In this document: positions 13,163 to 26,100 of the stretch, piece by piece
Position numbering within the stretch: position 1 is the first letter of the stretch
Layout: every line of letters begins with the position of its first letter
Assembly (NCBI GenBank): GCA_034687125.1
Contig: JAQGBZ010000006.1
Span: 434,001-498,000 of the forward strand
Length of the DNA: 64,000 nt
Source of the DNA: Neelides folsomi
Taxonomy: Eukaryota > Arthropoda > Collembola > Neelipleona > Neelidae
Direction: 5' to 3'
Translations under genes and position numbers: made by a program
The notes under the pieces: generated by a model
Databases searched by the model: none
Told to the model about the DNA's origin: nothing
Seen by the model: only the letters and a program-made list of their open reading frames with translations

Positions 13163-13168
13163 AATAAA
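13163..13168 (+). terminator. Poly(A) signal AATAAA of the DUF7042-7045 gene
   Basis: A canonical AATAAA lies 56 bp after the stop codon in a short AT-rich 3' region. Confidence 0.6.
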
Positions 13169-15702
13169 ATCTTTATAGCATTTATTATTAGTATTTAGAT
13201 CATATTGTTAAGTAATGCTACTAAATGTTATTCAATGACTGTGATATTGACATATTTTCCAAATTAATAAAAACTTGATTATACAATAATACTTATATAA
13301 TATTTTTTTCTTGTTTAATTTCATGGATAATGACTCATTACGAACTTTTCAAAAATTATTAAAATCTTCATAAATATATTGTAATTTTAAAAATATTTAT
13401 GGAATTTCATAGTTGTGAAAAATATTCCTTTTTCTTCTAGTTCCCCAAACATCTTTGTTTTAGTGGATCGCATAGGTATTTTACATATAAGTATTGGTAT
13501 TTTAGCTATATGACATAGGTTCTGAAGTAAGGTCTGTGTAAAGAGAGTTAGTGTAGTGAATTAAAGGAAATCAGTATGCAGTTAAGCATGTTAGGCATAA
13601 TGGTGAAGATGGTGAAAGTTTGGGCCCAAACTTTTGTTTCCTCTTCCAAGTCTTGAGGTTTTGGGCGGAGACGAAGTTTGTTCATTGTATTCCCATTTAC
13701 CATACGAGCCCACATGGGGAATATGAAGACACAGGAGAGAGAACTCAAGAGGGTATATCAACTTACCATCCAATCAATACACAACTTTCCTTTCAAACAA
13801 CCAAAATCTTCTCGCATTCAAAAACCGAAAAACAAAGCTCACGAGGAACAAACATTTCCTCACTTACAATTTTACACCAAAAATTCACTAAATTCTCCTA
13901 ACTCTTTTCTAAGTATACACCAAAATTTGCCATTATAATTTACGATTTTCTATAATATAAATATTTACTATTTTGCAATTCAAATTTTACAATATGACAA
14001 TATCAATATCTGTACTATAGTTGTGAAGTTATTTCCAAAAACGCTATTGATTTAGAGCTTAAATATTTTAATAGTTTTAACCATAATGGAGCAATTGGGA
14101 ACAATGCTGAATAGAACAAATAGGCAAAAATATATTTATATAAAGAATTTACCTATATTGGGTCTTAAAGTTGAGTCTCGACGCTTCTTCATATTTTTTT
14201 TTGAAGAAACCGGGACAGTTCGGGGTGAATTTATTGTAGAGTTTAAAGGGGAAGAAGGAATGGAGAACGGATGTGAGGCGGAAAACATCTTTCTACTCAT
14301 AATGATTTCATAAATCTCAGTAGGCCAAAAAAAGTTGGCCAGCTCAGCGGTTGGCCCTATTTATGAACTTCCTAGCCTTTCCAACCCAAATTAACTCAAA
14401 AGTAAAATCCCCTTCATTATTACTTCATCCCACTCGACATGTTACACATGAGACATTGAGAGGTTCATCATCGTTAACCAAACTTTGCTCATCTCCCATT
14501 TGCATAAAGATCCTTCGGCATGAATTATGCAAATGTCATCCGAAGCCGAGAAAAAAAGTTATATTAGGATTATAATAAGTATTAAATTATAAGGGAGAGT
14601 AATTTTGAAGAGGGATTTATGGCCGAATCTTGGAATTGAGTTCAATGGGACAGAGAAATGACACAGGAAGGAAATGTTGAGAATCTCCTCACGTGTATTT
14701 AACTTACACAATCATGTTGAGGATCGTAACAGTAAATACCATGGGTCAGTAAATGTCGAGAGACTTGAGATTCTCATTACTCGCGAATTAACTTGGGCTG
14801 TGGAGAAATCCCTGGAGGATTCCTAAAAACTCGATTCAATAACTTCTCCTTTATTTTTTCTCTTTTACTTTTAATTGGCTTTCTCTAAACTTTTCCTCTC
14901 TAACTCGGTGAATGGTTTTACAAATTATAAATACACATTATTCACATCTTCTTCATTCATTCCACATCGTGAGTTCAACTTATATTCAGCATATCAATTC
15001 GTTCAAGTAAACCATTTGCAATACATTCGGGTATCGCGATAATATCCTTCCACCATATTAAAATTATGATGGTGATGGCTATTGGCTCAATGTAATTAAT
15101 GCAATTCACTTAAATGCCATTTTCAAAATGACTCATTAACGGTAATTAAATTTTGGCTCAAAAGATATATTATGTAATGAAATAAGTTAAACATAAATAT
15201 TGTAAAAATCTAACCCTATATACAATAATTATGATTATCAGAATTCAAAATGATTGAAATAAACTCCAAATATTATGCTTCAAAACATTTATTTGAAAAA
15301 CTTTCTCATTCATGTAATAGTTTGATTAAGGATTTATTAGGTAGGTAATTACCTATGTAAAATGGTAATCTAATCACATTCTCAAAATAAATAGGTTGTA
15401 ACTTACAAAGTAAGAACTAGGATATGATTATAACTTAATAATTTTGTCAATAATAATTAATAATCTTTATAACATTAAAGTTGACACTTAACCTTAACAA
15501 AAATCAATAATCAGAACATTTTAAATTTTAACTTTTAGCAGAGCCACAGACTTCCTAGATTTTTCTAAAATTAAATCCTCAAAATTAAATTATTTGTTTG
15601 TAATTTTTCCTAATTTGCCAATTTAGTACAAAGAGTCTTTAATTAGAAGAAAATGAAAGTGTAAAAAATATATCTACCAATGAAAAATTAATTTTAATAT
15701 TT
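13169..15702. other. Intergenic, nothing supported
   Basis: AT-rich spacer. One small hairpin (GGCCAA, A-rich loop, TTGGCC) lies near 14320-14340. Open frames up to 93 codons have no recognisable content. The last ~60 bases hold the 3' end of the minus-strand STOML2 gene. Confidence 0.5.
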
Positions 15703-17605
15703 TTATTCATGTGAATCGCTATGATGTTTCTTACTATGACCATTGCCGTTGATCGAAGTAGCATGGGATCCTTTGTGTGCTTCTCTTTCATCATCTTCAC
15801 TAAAATATTCTTCCGCGGGATCATTATCTTGAGAATTGTTTACAGTCAGATTCTTATAAATCGTCATCGCCTGAATAAAAATTTTAAATCCCAATATCAT
15901 TTGAATTAAGAATTTTAACAAATGTAGACATTAATTGAATTTCCTAAAGTCTGTACCTGAGTGACCATAGCAGGAACGTTAGAGGCATCGGCTGGTAGCA
16001 TAATTGTGTTAGATTTCTTTGCCAGCTCTTGAAAAGCCGCAACGTATTGCTCTGCAACAATGAGAGATCCCGCGTTCCGGCCTCTCTCCAAATTCAGTGT
16101 TTTCCCAATCATTTCAATACTTTTAGCTCTTGCATCAGCTTTGGTAAGAAGTGCTTTTGCATCTCCAATAGCATAATTGATCTTTTCTTGTTTTTCAGCC
16201 TCTAATGTATGAATTATAGAAATTTATTTATTGTAGTGATAAATTTATTTTGTAATAGTTATTACATTCTCACAATTAAATGTTTTATTTACCCGATGCA
16301 AGAATTCTTGCTTGTTTCTTTCCTTCAGCTACATTTATCTCGGATTCTCGAGTTCCCTCAGAATCTAAAATTTGGGCTCTCTTTTTCCTTTCAGCTTCTA
16401 CTTGCATTTGCATGGCTTCTTGAACTCTGGTTGGAAGCTGAATGTTACCTAATTTTATAAATAGAATATTGATTACTAATTTTGTAGATTTAAAGGTTAA
16501 AAATATTGTAATTATTAAGGTTTATAGTAATTACGAATTTCATAACGAAGGCAGGCAATTCCCCATGCTTCGGCAGCTTTATTAATTGAATCCACAATCC
16601 CAATATTTAAGCTTTCACGCTCGCGAAATATCGTGTCCAATGAAATTTTTCCAAGTTCAGATCTAGTTTTTACATAATTGAAGATTTTAGATAATAATTA
16701 AATTATACTATAATCATACTAATATATCGGAATATAAAAAACTCAATTTTACCTCATAGTTGTTTGAGCAAGTTGGGTTATGGCAAATTCAGGATCTTCG
16801 ACACCATAACTTGCTTTATAAGGGTCAACAATCCGAAGGTAAAGAACACCGTCAAGACTCAATGTAACATTGTCTAGAAATTATTTATCCTGAATGAAAA
16901 AGCTACAACTGGCTTGTAAGTATAATTATATTTTTCTAAAAATTAGCATACCTGTCGTAATAGCTGATTGTTTGGGGATTTCAATAGCAATTTCCTTCAA
17001 GCTATTAACCTGAAATAATTATTTATTAAAAATATATTAATTGTTAATTCTAGGATAATAAATTAGTTATAGTGGCTTGATTTACATATTTAATCTTGTC
17101 TAATATTGGAATTAGAAAGTTTAATCCAGGCTCGAGGATTCTATGATATTTTCCCATTCGCTCTATGACCCATGCCTAAAATAGAAAGTTAAATTTGCAC
17201 GTATTTAAATTTCACACTTACTATATCATATAGTAAAATATTGGTAAAATATGAAGTTAAAATAATTTTATATTGTAATAAATAACTCACTTCTTGTTGA
17301 GGAACGAACATTATGACTGTATTCAATGGAGTTACTGTAGATGATCTTGAACGATATCTTTTTAATATTGCAGAAGTGTCAATCTATTTGGAATCAAATG
17401 ATTTTTAATTTCCCCATTTAATTTTAACACTAGAATATTTTTTCAGTTATTCTATTAACTATACAACAATCTGGTAATGGTAATGGTAATTTAAAATATT
17501 TATTGTGATTACCTTTCTTGAGTTTGAAAGCAAAGGATATTCAGCTAAAACGCCTTCTTTTGAAAACGAAGCGAAAATTCTTCCAAATGTTAGTGTTCTG
17601 TTCAT
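15703..17605 (-). CDS. STOML2: Stomatin-like protein 2, mitochondrial
   Basis: Nine exons (17605-17513, 17383-17291, 17175-17086, 17009-16952, 16873-16753, 16662-16535, 16448-16293, 16201-15957, 15870-15703) give 383 aa, against about 356 in human. STOML2 is an SPFH/prohibitin-domain scaffold of the mitochondrial inner membrane that binds cardiolipin and prohibitins and helps organise respiratory complexes. The N-terminus (MNRTLTFGRIFASFSKEG) has Arg and Ser and no acidic residue before position 17, as a mitochondrial presequence should. The SPFH core shows EPGLNFLIPILDKIKYV, DNVTLSLDGVLYLRIVDPYK, YGVEDPEFAITQLAQTTMRS and the Ala/Glu-rich coiled coil QMQVEAERKKRAQ, INVAEGKKQA, ending with SLIVAEQYVAAFQELAKKS. 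The His/Asp/Ser-rich tail (KHHSDSHE) is longer than I expect for the family. It is divergent from PEX11, with 605 bp between the two start codons. Confidence 0.96.
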
Positions 17606-18210
17606 TGTGATTCTTATTATATTATCAAGACTGGCAATTTAACTATAACAAGAATATTTATAAAATTATAAGATGACAAGAGATGAAACAAAATTTAACT
17701 GGGAAAGTCTGATGAAATGAAAATAGCAATTTGCAATCAAATTGCAGAAAATAGCATTGTTCGAAGACCGAGTTTCGAAGCAGTCGCGGCTTTTGCTCAG
17801 ATCCTTGCGCAACTATTATAACTTCAAAAAACTCCTTTAGTTTTATACAAAAAAATTTTCACTTGTCTATCTAATTATTGACATTGATAGTCTTTTATCA
17901 TTTTATCTACCATTAGGATTAGGACCATCCATGTTTTGTAAGCTTCTATTTGAAGTGTTTATTTAAGCTAATTACTTAATAGTTAATGAGCTTATTTCTT
18001 TGTAAGATTAATGGCCATTAAAAAGGTATTATAAAGTCAAACGCAAAGACGACATTTAAAGTCACATAAAGTGAAAACGGACAAAGCGTAAATTGAATTC
18101 AGAGTTCATTCAAATTAAGTACCTTTTTAATTTTATTTAACTGTGTTATCTTTTATTATTTTGCTCAATTCACTAAATTTTAACCTATAAAAGTTTAAAT
18201 CTTTTTAAAC
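17606..18210. promoter_or_regulatory. Shared divergent promoter region STOML2 / PEX11
   Basis: 605 bp between two start codons facing away from each other, so both genes' promoters must lie here or in the leaders. I see no clear TATA-initiator pair, as is usual for housekeeping genes. Part is AT-rich; a GC-richer patch (17760-17815) lies nearer STOML2. Confidence 0.5.
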
Positions 18211-19363
18211 ATGGACGAGTACGTAAAATTCAACAACCAAACAACTGGGAGAGATAAGATGTTTAGGTAAACATAGTTGTGGTTTAAGTGATATTTGAAC
18301 TTTTAATAATATTGAAAAATGGAGAAATTAACCATTACTAAAATTATATTATTTAGGTTTGTTCAATACACAAGTAAACTAGTCTGGTACACGCTTCACA
18401 AAAAAGGATCTCTAACTGGAGCTGAAAGGGCCAAAAGAATCGACGAATCTTTAGGACTTATGAGGCGAAGTAAAACTTAAAATTTTTAAGAGAGATCTCA
18501 ATTTATATTATTTTAATTCATTTTTTATATATATTGACTTGATGATTATTTATTGCTCTAATAAGTTTTTTTATTTAAAGTTTTAAGATTTGGACGATTC
18601 TTTGAAACTCTTCACAGTGCCATTCCGGTGATGTCTACAATTTCCGATCATGTAGTTAGAATGACATCGGCGCTTTCAAGAATATCAAGCTCTTGTTTCA
18701 TGCTCATTGACCACATTGTTTGTCTGGACAAAATCGGAATTCTTCCTCCGAGAGCCATTGATGCCAAGAAATGGGATTTGCTCTCCACAAAATTTTGGCT
18801 GTATTCAATCCTCCTCGGATTGATTCGTGATATTTATGAAATAATGAGGATTTACAAAGAAGAATACCACAAGAGGTTTGGGAGAACTTCTTCAAAGGAG
18901 ACAGAGTCAAAGGTGTTTCCCAAGGGGGAAAATCACCACATGGTGATTTGCATAAGCAAAGCAAGAGTCGTGACCAAATGCATCAAAGATCATCCGGACG
19001 TTGCTGTTGACTCCTTGAAGAATCTGTGCGATCTTTTTCTTCCACTCAATTCACTTGGTTTCATCAGTCTCAACTCTGGGATCGTCGGAATTCTTGGAAT
19101 TGTCAGCACGATAGCCAGTATATTTCCTCAAATAAATCCAATGGTATGTATTTTCCTTTTTTAATTTACCAACTTACCCTCTGCTATTATTGTTACGCTT
19201 TTCAAGGATGATGGAAATCTTATAAATAATTATAAAGTAGTTGGAATAAAGGGAAACATTAACAAAATTTAAACTTTACGGAAAAACTTTCTTAAACAAG
19301 TAACAAATAATTACAGTAATCAATTTTTGTTTTTTGCAGATCAAAATGGTTCCAGCTACTTAA
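18211..19363 (+). CDS. PEX11: Peroxisomal membrane protein 11 (PEX11A/B type)
   Basis: Four exons (18211-18266, 18357-18469, 18581-19143, 19340-19363) give 251 aa, the usual length. PEX11 proteins insert an N-terminal amphipathic helix into the peroxisomal membrane, elongate it and promote fission with FIS1 and DRP1. The N-terminus MDEYVKFNNQTTGRDKMFR followed by FVQYTSKLVWYTL matches the conserved start and first amphipathic region of PEX11A/B. ESLGLMRR then ILRFGRFFETLHSA continue the family pattern; a later block (KFWLYSILLGLIRDIYEI) and the hydrophobic C-terminal segment (SLNSGIVGILGIVSTIASIF) also fit. The last exon adds only IKMVPAT. The A/B subtype is favoured over gamma by the N-terminus, but arthropod paralogs were not compared. 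Confidence 0.92.
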
Positions 19364-19446
19364 CTCCTAGTCGAGTGGAATTATACTGAACAAATGTCCT
19401 ATTAGTGGCCCTTATAGATAAACGCTTATTTTAAATTGTCATTTTA

Positions 19447-19452
19447 AATAAA
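19447..19452 (+). terminator. Poly(A) signal AATAAA of PEX11
   Basis: A canonical AATAAA lies 84 bp after the stop codon. Confidence 0.5.
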
Positions 19453-20074
19453 ATATACCATAATAATTATTAAATAAACGTTCACATGAGTTTTCAAAGC
19501 AATTGTAATACTTATGATGATAACTGATACCCAATGGATTATTTAATACTGTTTGCATAATATTTACATGCTACATATACCTATCAATTATGGATTTAAC
19601 TTTGAAGGAAATGTATTTTATTGATTTGATATATCGATTATATTTCACAACAAAGTTTTATATTTAGGATAAAAGCAGTTTAGCTTAACCTTTCAATCTC
19701 GTATGTGAGATGTGAGTCATTTGACATTTGCCAATTTCTCTGGAAGATATTTTCACAATTAAAATTTTGGATTAAAAAGAATAAATTAATTGACTATAAC
19801 TATTTAAGAAATTTTAACAACATTGATATGATGGATATCACATTGCTATTGGCTCTCGACATCTCTAAATTATAAATTCGCATATTTGTTTTCTCATCCT
19901 GTGCTAGCCGAACCGACTTCCGCCCTTCGGGCGCAAGTGTATCTTTGGACGTTGCTTGAAGCACTTTGCAATTTGTATAAATGAGGCGACGGGGAACGGA
20001 GGAACGCACTCGGCCCTCGGGACTTCGCTCACCCAAATTGTAGTTTCGTGTGCAAATTGGGAAAAACGTGCTTC
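19453..20074. other. PEX11 3' flank and ZIP upstream region
   Basis: AT-rich up to about 19890, then GC-richer. It contains a tight hairpin CGCCCTTCGGGCG (19921-19933) and TATAAAT (19976-19982) about 95 bp before the ZIP start codon. The TATAAAT could be that gene's TATA box, with a start near 20005; I see no strong initiator. Confidence 0.35.
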
Positions 20075-21953
20075 ATGTCCATGTCGGACGTGTTGGTCAG
20101 CAAATGCGGGTCCATCGTCATCATCTTTGCCGGGTCACTGTTATGTGGCCTCCTCCCCGCATTCCGGGTTTTTTCCGCCTTCCCGAGATTCGCCCTTTCC
20201 CTCATCCTCTCATATGGAGGTGGAATACTCATTGCGACTTCTCTCGTTCACATCCTACCTGAGGTATGTTTATAAATTCATTAAATAAATACAATTAAGA
20301 CAAAATTAATTTTATTAAAAATATAATAAAGCTTTCCGTATTTTATTTCCATTATCAATCTGTTAATTTTATTAAATCGGTGCCATTGGTTTGGTTCTTT
20401 TGTTGATATTCAAATCATTTGAATTGACCCATTTCCCACAAGTGGACTCATTCTCACTTATTTTGTCTTTTGTCTTAGGCACGGGAGTCATGGCCGAAAA
20501 CAGAATTTACACCGGAAATGTCTTTATGTGTTGGGATCTTCATAGTTTACTTTGTAGAAGAATTGGCTCATTTCCTCGTTTGCCACGATCTTCATTCCCC
20601 TTTGGGGCATGCGGGTAAAAATTGATTTAAAGTTATAATTCACAAATAATTGGACTATTATAAATCTCGACTATTAAATAAATATGAGATTGATAAGTTA
20701 ACGATGTATAAATTTATAAAGGCGAAGGAGATGGTCACAACCATGGAGTTCATATTCACCACGAAGAACCTCCGAATCGATGTGATGAACCAGCAGCGGT
20801 TTACCTATTTGCCGAAGAAAAGACAGGGTCGGGAGAATATGGAAATTCCCAGAGTCGAGGAGGACATCATGGACTACACCGGGAAGCATCAGATAAACTT
20901 TTTCCGTCGCCAATAGAAGATAAAGGCGGTGCTGGCGATCCTGCTCATTCGCATTCTGTAAAATCAAGATCCATTTATTTACATTTATTATATATTTCTA
21001 ATTTATTTTATTTTTTAGTCAGCCAAGTTTGATTGAAATTTTGTTTATTAGAAGGAAGATAAGAAGACAATTGTTGCAAGGCTTCGTTCTCTTGTCGGAT
21101 TAATTGCTCTTTCGGTTCATGCTGGTTTGGAGGGACTTTCTGTTGGATTGGGCAGAGATGCTTCAGATGTTTGGTACCTATGTGGAGCCGTCGCAGCCCA
21201 CAAGTTCGTCATTGCCTTCTGCTTGGGAATGGAAGTTCGAGCGGCGTCGTCTTCACCATGTACCTTAGTCACGACCTCATCAAGGTATAAAGTTTTATGG
21301 ATTTATAAACTTAATTACTAATTAATGAAATACGAAAAATAAAACGATTTAAAAATAAATTATTTTTTCTCTAGTGCCTCTTTCAAATTTCGTTACGTTT
21401 TATTCTTTGCCCTGATGACTCCGCTGGGAATTGCGGTCGGCACAATAATCACCGAATTGGTTCAAGACCCAAGCTCAAAAACAGAATCCGCCCTTGTAGC
21501 TATTCTTCAAACTCTTGCAAGTGGAACGCTCTTATATGTGGCTTTTTTTGAAGTAAGAATCACTAATTCAATTTTTCATTCTTTTATAATAAAAGTTAAT
21601 AATTATTTTATTGACAAACTCATATTTAACATTTCAGGTTGTTTTGAGAGAAAGAGCTCGATTCTCAGGAAGAGGCCTTGCACAACTTGCATTTGTTATT
21701 ATGGGATTTGCAACAATGGCACTTGTTGAAATTTTTGTTGGTAAGATTAGAAAATGCAAAGAATTACACATTAATTATTCGTGTATGTACTCTATAAATT
21801 TTATGAATTTGTTTAAATTCTTTAATTAATTCAATTTTTACAGGTGAGCACAATCATGGAGGAGGATGCCACGACCATGACAATGATGCTTTTAATTTAA
21901 CAAGTATTTTTGAATCAAATCTGAAGCCTAATGCTTCTTTACTAATTGATTGA
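20075..21953 (+). CDS. ZIP-family zinc transporter (SLC39A1/2/3-like), 394 aa
   Basis: Seven exons: 20075-20263, 20479-20614, 20722-20957, 21052-21284, 21375-21552, 21638-21740, 21844-21953. ZIP carriers move Zn2+ into the cytosol from outside or from vesicles. TM1 and TM2 are at about 8-55 (GSIVIIFAGSLLCGLLP, SLILSYGGGILIATSLVHI). TM3 is in exon 2 (MSLCVGIFIVYFVEELAHFL). The cytosolic loop in exon 3 is His/Asp/Glu-rich (GEGDGHNHGVHIHHEE, AHSHS), the usual metal-sensing loop. TM4 carries the metal motif HAGLEG (H210, E214) and TM5 has AHK (H237). TM6 onward reads FFALMTPLGIAVG and LVAILQTLASGTLLYVAFFE, and the end is His-rich (EHNHGGGCHDHDND). The start chosen is the first ATG of the frame; MSDV two codons later is also possible. 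The Ser-rich junction between TM5 and TM6 is unusual (see findings). Direction and paralog group are inferred. Confidence 0.9.
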
Positions 21954-21970
21954 TTAATCATACAAGAACA

Positions 21971-21976
21971 AATAAA
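21971..21976 (+). terminator. Poly(A) signal AATAAA of the ZIP gene
   Basis: A canonical AATAAA lies 18 bp after the stop codon; the short distance suggests a very short 3' UTR. Confidence 0.5.
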
Positions 21977-23170
21977 TGTTTGAGAATTAACTTTGTAAAC
22001 CCTATTAACGTAAGGTGCAGCGCCAATTTATATTTCCCTATTATATCGGTATTAACAAATACAATTTGCGAAAGGATATTACTAAATGAAAGTGTGATTG
22101 AACATGTAATCTGAATTAACTTTTTTTCATTTAATATTAACGTTTGTTGAATTCTGTAGGTATATTATACAATTAGTATTATCTCTGACTAATGATACTG
22201 ATTATATTTCTATTTGGGCTGACAATATATTTATAAAATATCTCATATATTTAATGTTTCGGGCGGTAACTTTGAATGTATCTCAAATGTTAATTATTGA
22301 TCATTTGTACTTTTGTTTTTTTATTTTGATAATTAAATAATTATTATTGATTTATGATTTGTGGCTTTTATACTTAATTTACTTTATGTACTTAAAGTGC
22401 CTTCTTTTAGTATTATCAATTAAAAACCCTATCTTATATGAATGTTTTGATCTACCACTCAGGATGATTGATTTTACTCTACCTTAAACACTAATAATTT
22501 AAATAATAAAATTTTTATTTAATATAAAACCTATAAAAATTTACCTAAAATAAAAATTATTATCCTAAAGAATCTATGGGTAAAAGTTAATTTGAATTTT
22601 TCTGTTAACGGCATCAATAAATATGCCCCTAATCGTCCAAAATGTATCATCGAGCTTGTCAAATGAAATAAAAAAATAATTTTTGAGTAATTTTATCTCT
22701 TAATAGTCGGCATAAATGAATAACTCGAAGGATCAAATCTTAAATTAATAATGCACATAATCTATCTTACTACATTGATCTCTTACTTTTATTAGACGTA
22801 ATTTCTTTTACCTAATTGTGCATGTGGAATGGATGTAGATATTATGTAACAAAAATGTTGAATAATTCTTTAAATAAGTCATTAGTTTTTAAATATAAAC
22901 TTTTATTGCACATTCATTTGATGCTAATTGATCTAATTTAATACATAGGATTTTTATTTAAGTATTGTACCTACATTAGTTTAATAGTTTAACACTGACA
23001 AATATTTAAAGAATAAATTATACTTAATTTTAATGAAACACAAACAATTATCTTGATAATTTTACGAAACAAACTAAGCACAAATAACATGATGTAAATG
23101 ATTAAACAACATTTTTAATTAATGAAAAAATTGTATTAAATTAATAAATCATTTAGTTAATATTCTTTCA
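21977..23170. other. Intergenic between convergent ZIP and myotubularin genes
   Basis: Very AT-rich spacer between two converging genes. No open frame of note, no transposon ends and no RNA gene seen. It must contain the 3' UTR of the minus-strand gene; ATTAAA-like signals exist just below 23171 but none stands out. Confidence 0.5.
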
Positions 23171-26100
23171 CTACCTATTGCTGTTATTATAAACATTAAA
23201 GGGACTTTTTTTGTAAGTCGGTGCCATTCCAGTACCACCGGCAGGGTTCCTTTGATACCTTGTTGTCGAACTCGAAGCCGAAATTAACAAATCGACAAGT
23301 TTAAGCTCAAGCAGTGAATCTCTTCCTTTCACTTCATCAATCCGATTGCTATTCCCCAACGCCGTTCCTGATGAGAAAATGAAAGACGTGGTTTGGAACG
23401 GACTTCCTCCGCCACTTCCCTTTGAATTCGGTGTTGTCGAGTCGGGGAGCGGGGAATTGGCCGTGCCAAGTTCACTTATGGAATTTCTCAGCGCTGAGGC
23501 AATTGGAGTTGCTTCCATTGTCCGTTCCAAATAGAGGAAGGACCAGAAGTCGAGATCAGCCATTGAAGCTGAGCAAGGGATTCTGGGCGTGATGGTTTGG
23601 CTTTCCATGGAAGGAGGAAATAACAATGGTCTCAATTTAAATAAGGGATTCAATAGAACACGAGGTATACTTAAACTTGGATCGTTCTTAATCGGTTTGA
23701 CAGATAACTTATCGAACATTAAAGTTTGATCTTTCTCATTATCAGCCCTTTCTTTTGTTAAGATTCTGTACCAAAACGTCAGCTCTTTTTTTGGTTCCTA
23801 AATCAAATAATTTTAAATTTAAATTGTGTTCAATTCCAATTGTTTAATCAAAATATTATAATAAGAGCAGTTACGAATTAATGTTAATTACAACAATTAA
23901 TAATTGCCATTTAATGTTATTATATAATATTGTTTATATTTCTTACAAGTGATAGCTTTTGGCCAATGGAATCAAAAAGGAACGTCGAAATTGTAGAATC
24001 AAATGTCGTGTCCCAAATCTCAGCTAGTAATTGGTCACCGTATTCAAAATCATATGGGTTTTGATACATGAGCTGATGAATGGTGTCGAGGAACAAAAGG
24101 AAGAGAGGACTAGCGTGCATATAAGAAGAATGAAACGGATGACCCGTCGCCACCCATTCTTTCTCAATTAAAGAAAAAAGTCCAATCACAGTACGAAATC
24201 TCGCATCAATGATGATTTGCACTATAGAACTGATTATGCAGGAAACGTCCCTTGCTTCATTTTCTATAAAAAATATCAAAAGTTGGTTCAATACAGTTCA
24301 ATAGGAGTAAATAATAATATTTGAAAATACCAACTAGGAGAGACACCGAACTATCAGTATAAAATTTAACTTAGATATTAATTAAATAATAAAAAAATAT
24401 TTTGTATACCTTGCAAGATAATAATTTCGCTTCTGTTGTAAAGGGATTCGGCAATTTCGGAAGACAAATGTATTATTTTTGTGATCCACGTAAGCCATTT
24501 AGTTTGATCTAACGAAGATAAAAATCGTGAGTCTGTTTCTTCAAAATGTGAAAATGATTCCGGGATACAAAGATCTAAAAGCTTTGTAAACGAATTTCTA
24601 AGCTCTTTGATGGGAAACGCATCTTCCAAGTCTATAATTAAAGGCTGCCTCTTCAATGGATCGGATTTTCTTAATGATTCAAAGAATACGCTTTCTGCAG
24701 AACTAAATTAAATGAATAAACAGAATAAAATTAAATGGGAAAACATTCAATTAATTTACAGAATTATTAGAAAATGTATTGTATTGATATTAATAGCTGA
24801 TAGATTGCAAATACCTGTCAGATTCACTATTTAATTTTCCCATCCGAATAATACAACCACCTCTAGAATCTCCCCATACCCAAAAGGGTGGACGGTTTCC
24901 TTTTAATTTCTCGGATAAACTTCCCAATCTCCCATCATTCACATTCACAGGAACAACAAAAAACTCCGGTAGCCTGAAAATATTTATTAATAATAATTAA
25001 TAATCTTTATTACTTCACTCATAAATTATTTCTTATTTCCCAGCTAAAATTATTAGATCATATTTTTAATAAAATAATAATTAAATTAAATTACGTTTGG
25101 CATGTTGCGAAACATTCATTGATTGAAGTAATCCTAAAACCACTTGTTCGCGTAATTTTAATTTCCCTTAGCCAATCTCCAGCTAAATTCATATTCGGAA
25201 CAAGGAAAGGATTCCCTCCACTTGACCCTACAAATTTCGAAGAATATTGTCCATTCCGACTCTCATGATTGTCGACATTTTCAAGCGCCTTTGTGAAGTC
25301 AAAAAAGAAAAGCCTCTCGATTTTATCCGGAAAGGCATGATGTAAAATTGAATTCACAATTCTTCCTCCATGGTCGATGGGAGAAAATTTGAACGAGACG
25401 TGGATTGTTCGAAAATTTGAACAGATCACAAGGATTTCATGTATTCTCGTAGTTCCGGAATAAAACATTGAAGAATTATTTGGAGAATTGCTTGGACCCA
25501 TTTTTAGTCTTTTCTTGGCTCTTTTCCCTCCTGAGGAATTTCTTGGTTCCTCGTACTGGCATATTGTGTTGATTGAAAGCAAAGGCGTCGAATCTTCAGA
25601 ACTTGCTCCATCCGAAGATACAAAAATGAGCCTCGCATTTGTGACGAAAAGTGATCCAGAAATTCCTTTCTTTTTGGATAGCGATGTGAATTTGAGAACA
25701 TTGTGAGCTTCGGAAATTACAAGTTCTCCTGGATAGAATTTGGGTTGAAGAGGAAGAACGCCATTTACGCGTTGGGCTACCTGAAACAAAACCAAAATAA
25801 ATAAATATTAGACATTTTAAAAACTTTTCAAACTCATATTTAAATGAAAGTTGAAGTTTTTACGTTCAAGCGGTCTTTTAGAATTAAAACTTCTTTATTT
25901 AATGTTTGGAATTTAATTGAATACATTGAAGATTTCCTTATATAACTTTCATACCAGATCTTGTATTCTTGGATTATACTTCTTACTTCTTTTCTTAAAC
26001 AATTTCCCAACAGAGTTTAACATAAATAACTTATTAATAAAAGAGGATTTCCAATTCATAAATGATTTGTACTTATCGGAGATTCCGTTTAGTATCACAT

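Noticed and set aside
23346-23534. Open frame antisense to the last myotubularin exon
   Set aside because: A shadow of the Ser/Pro-rich coding exon on the other strand.
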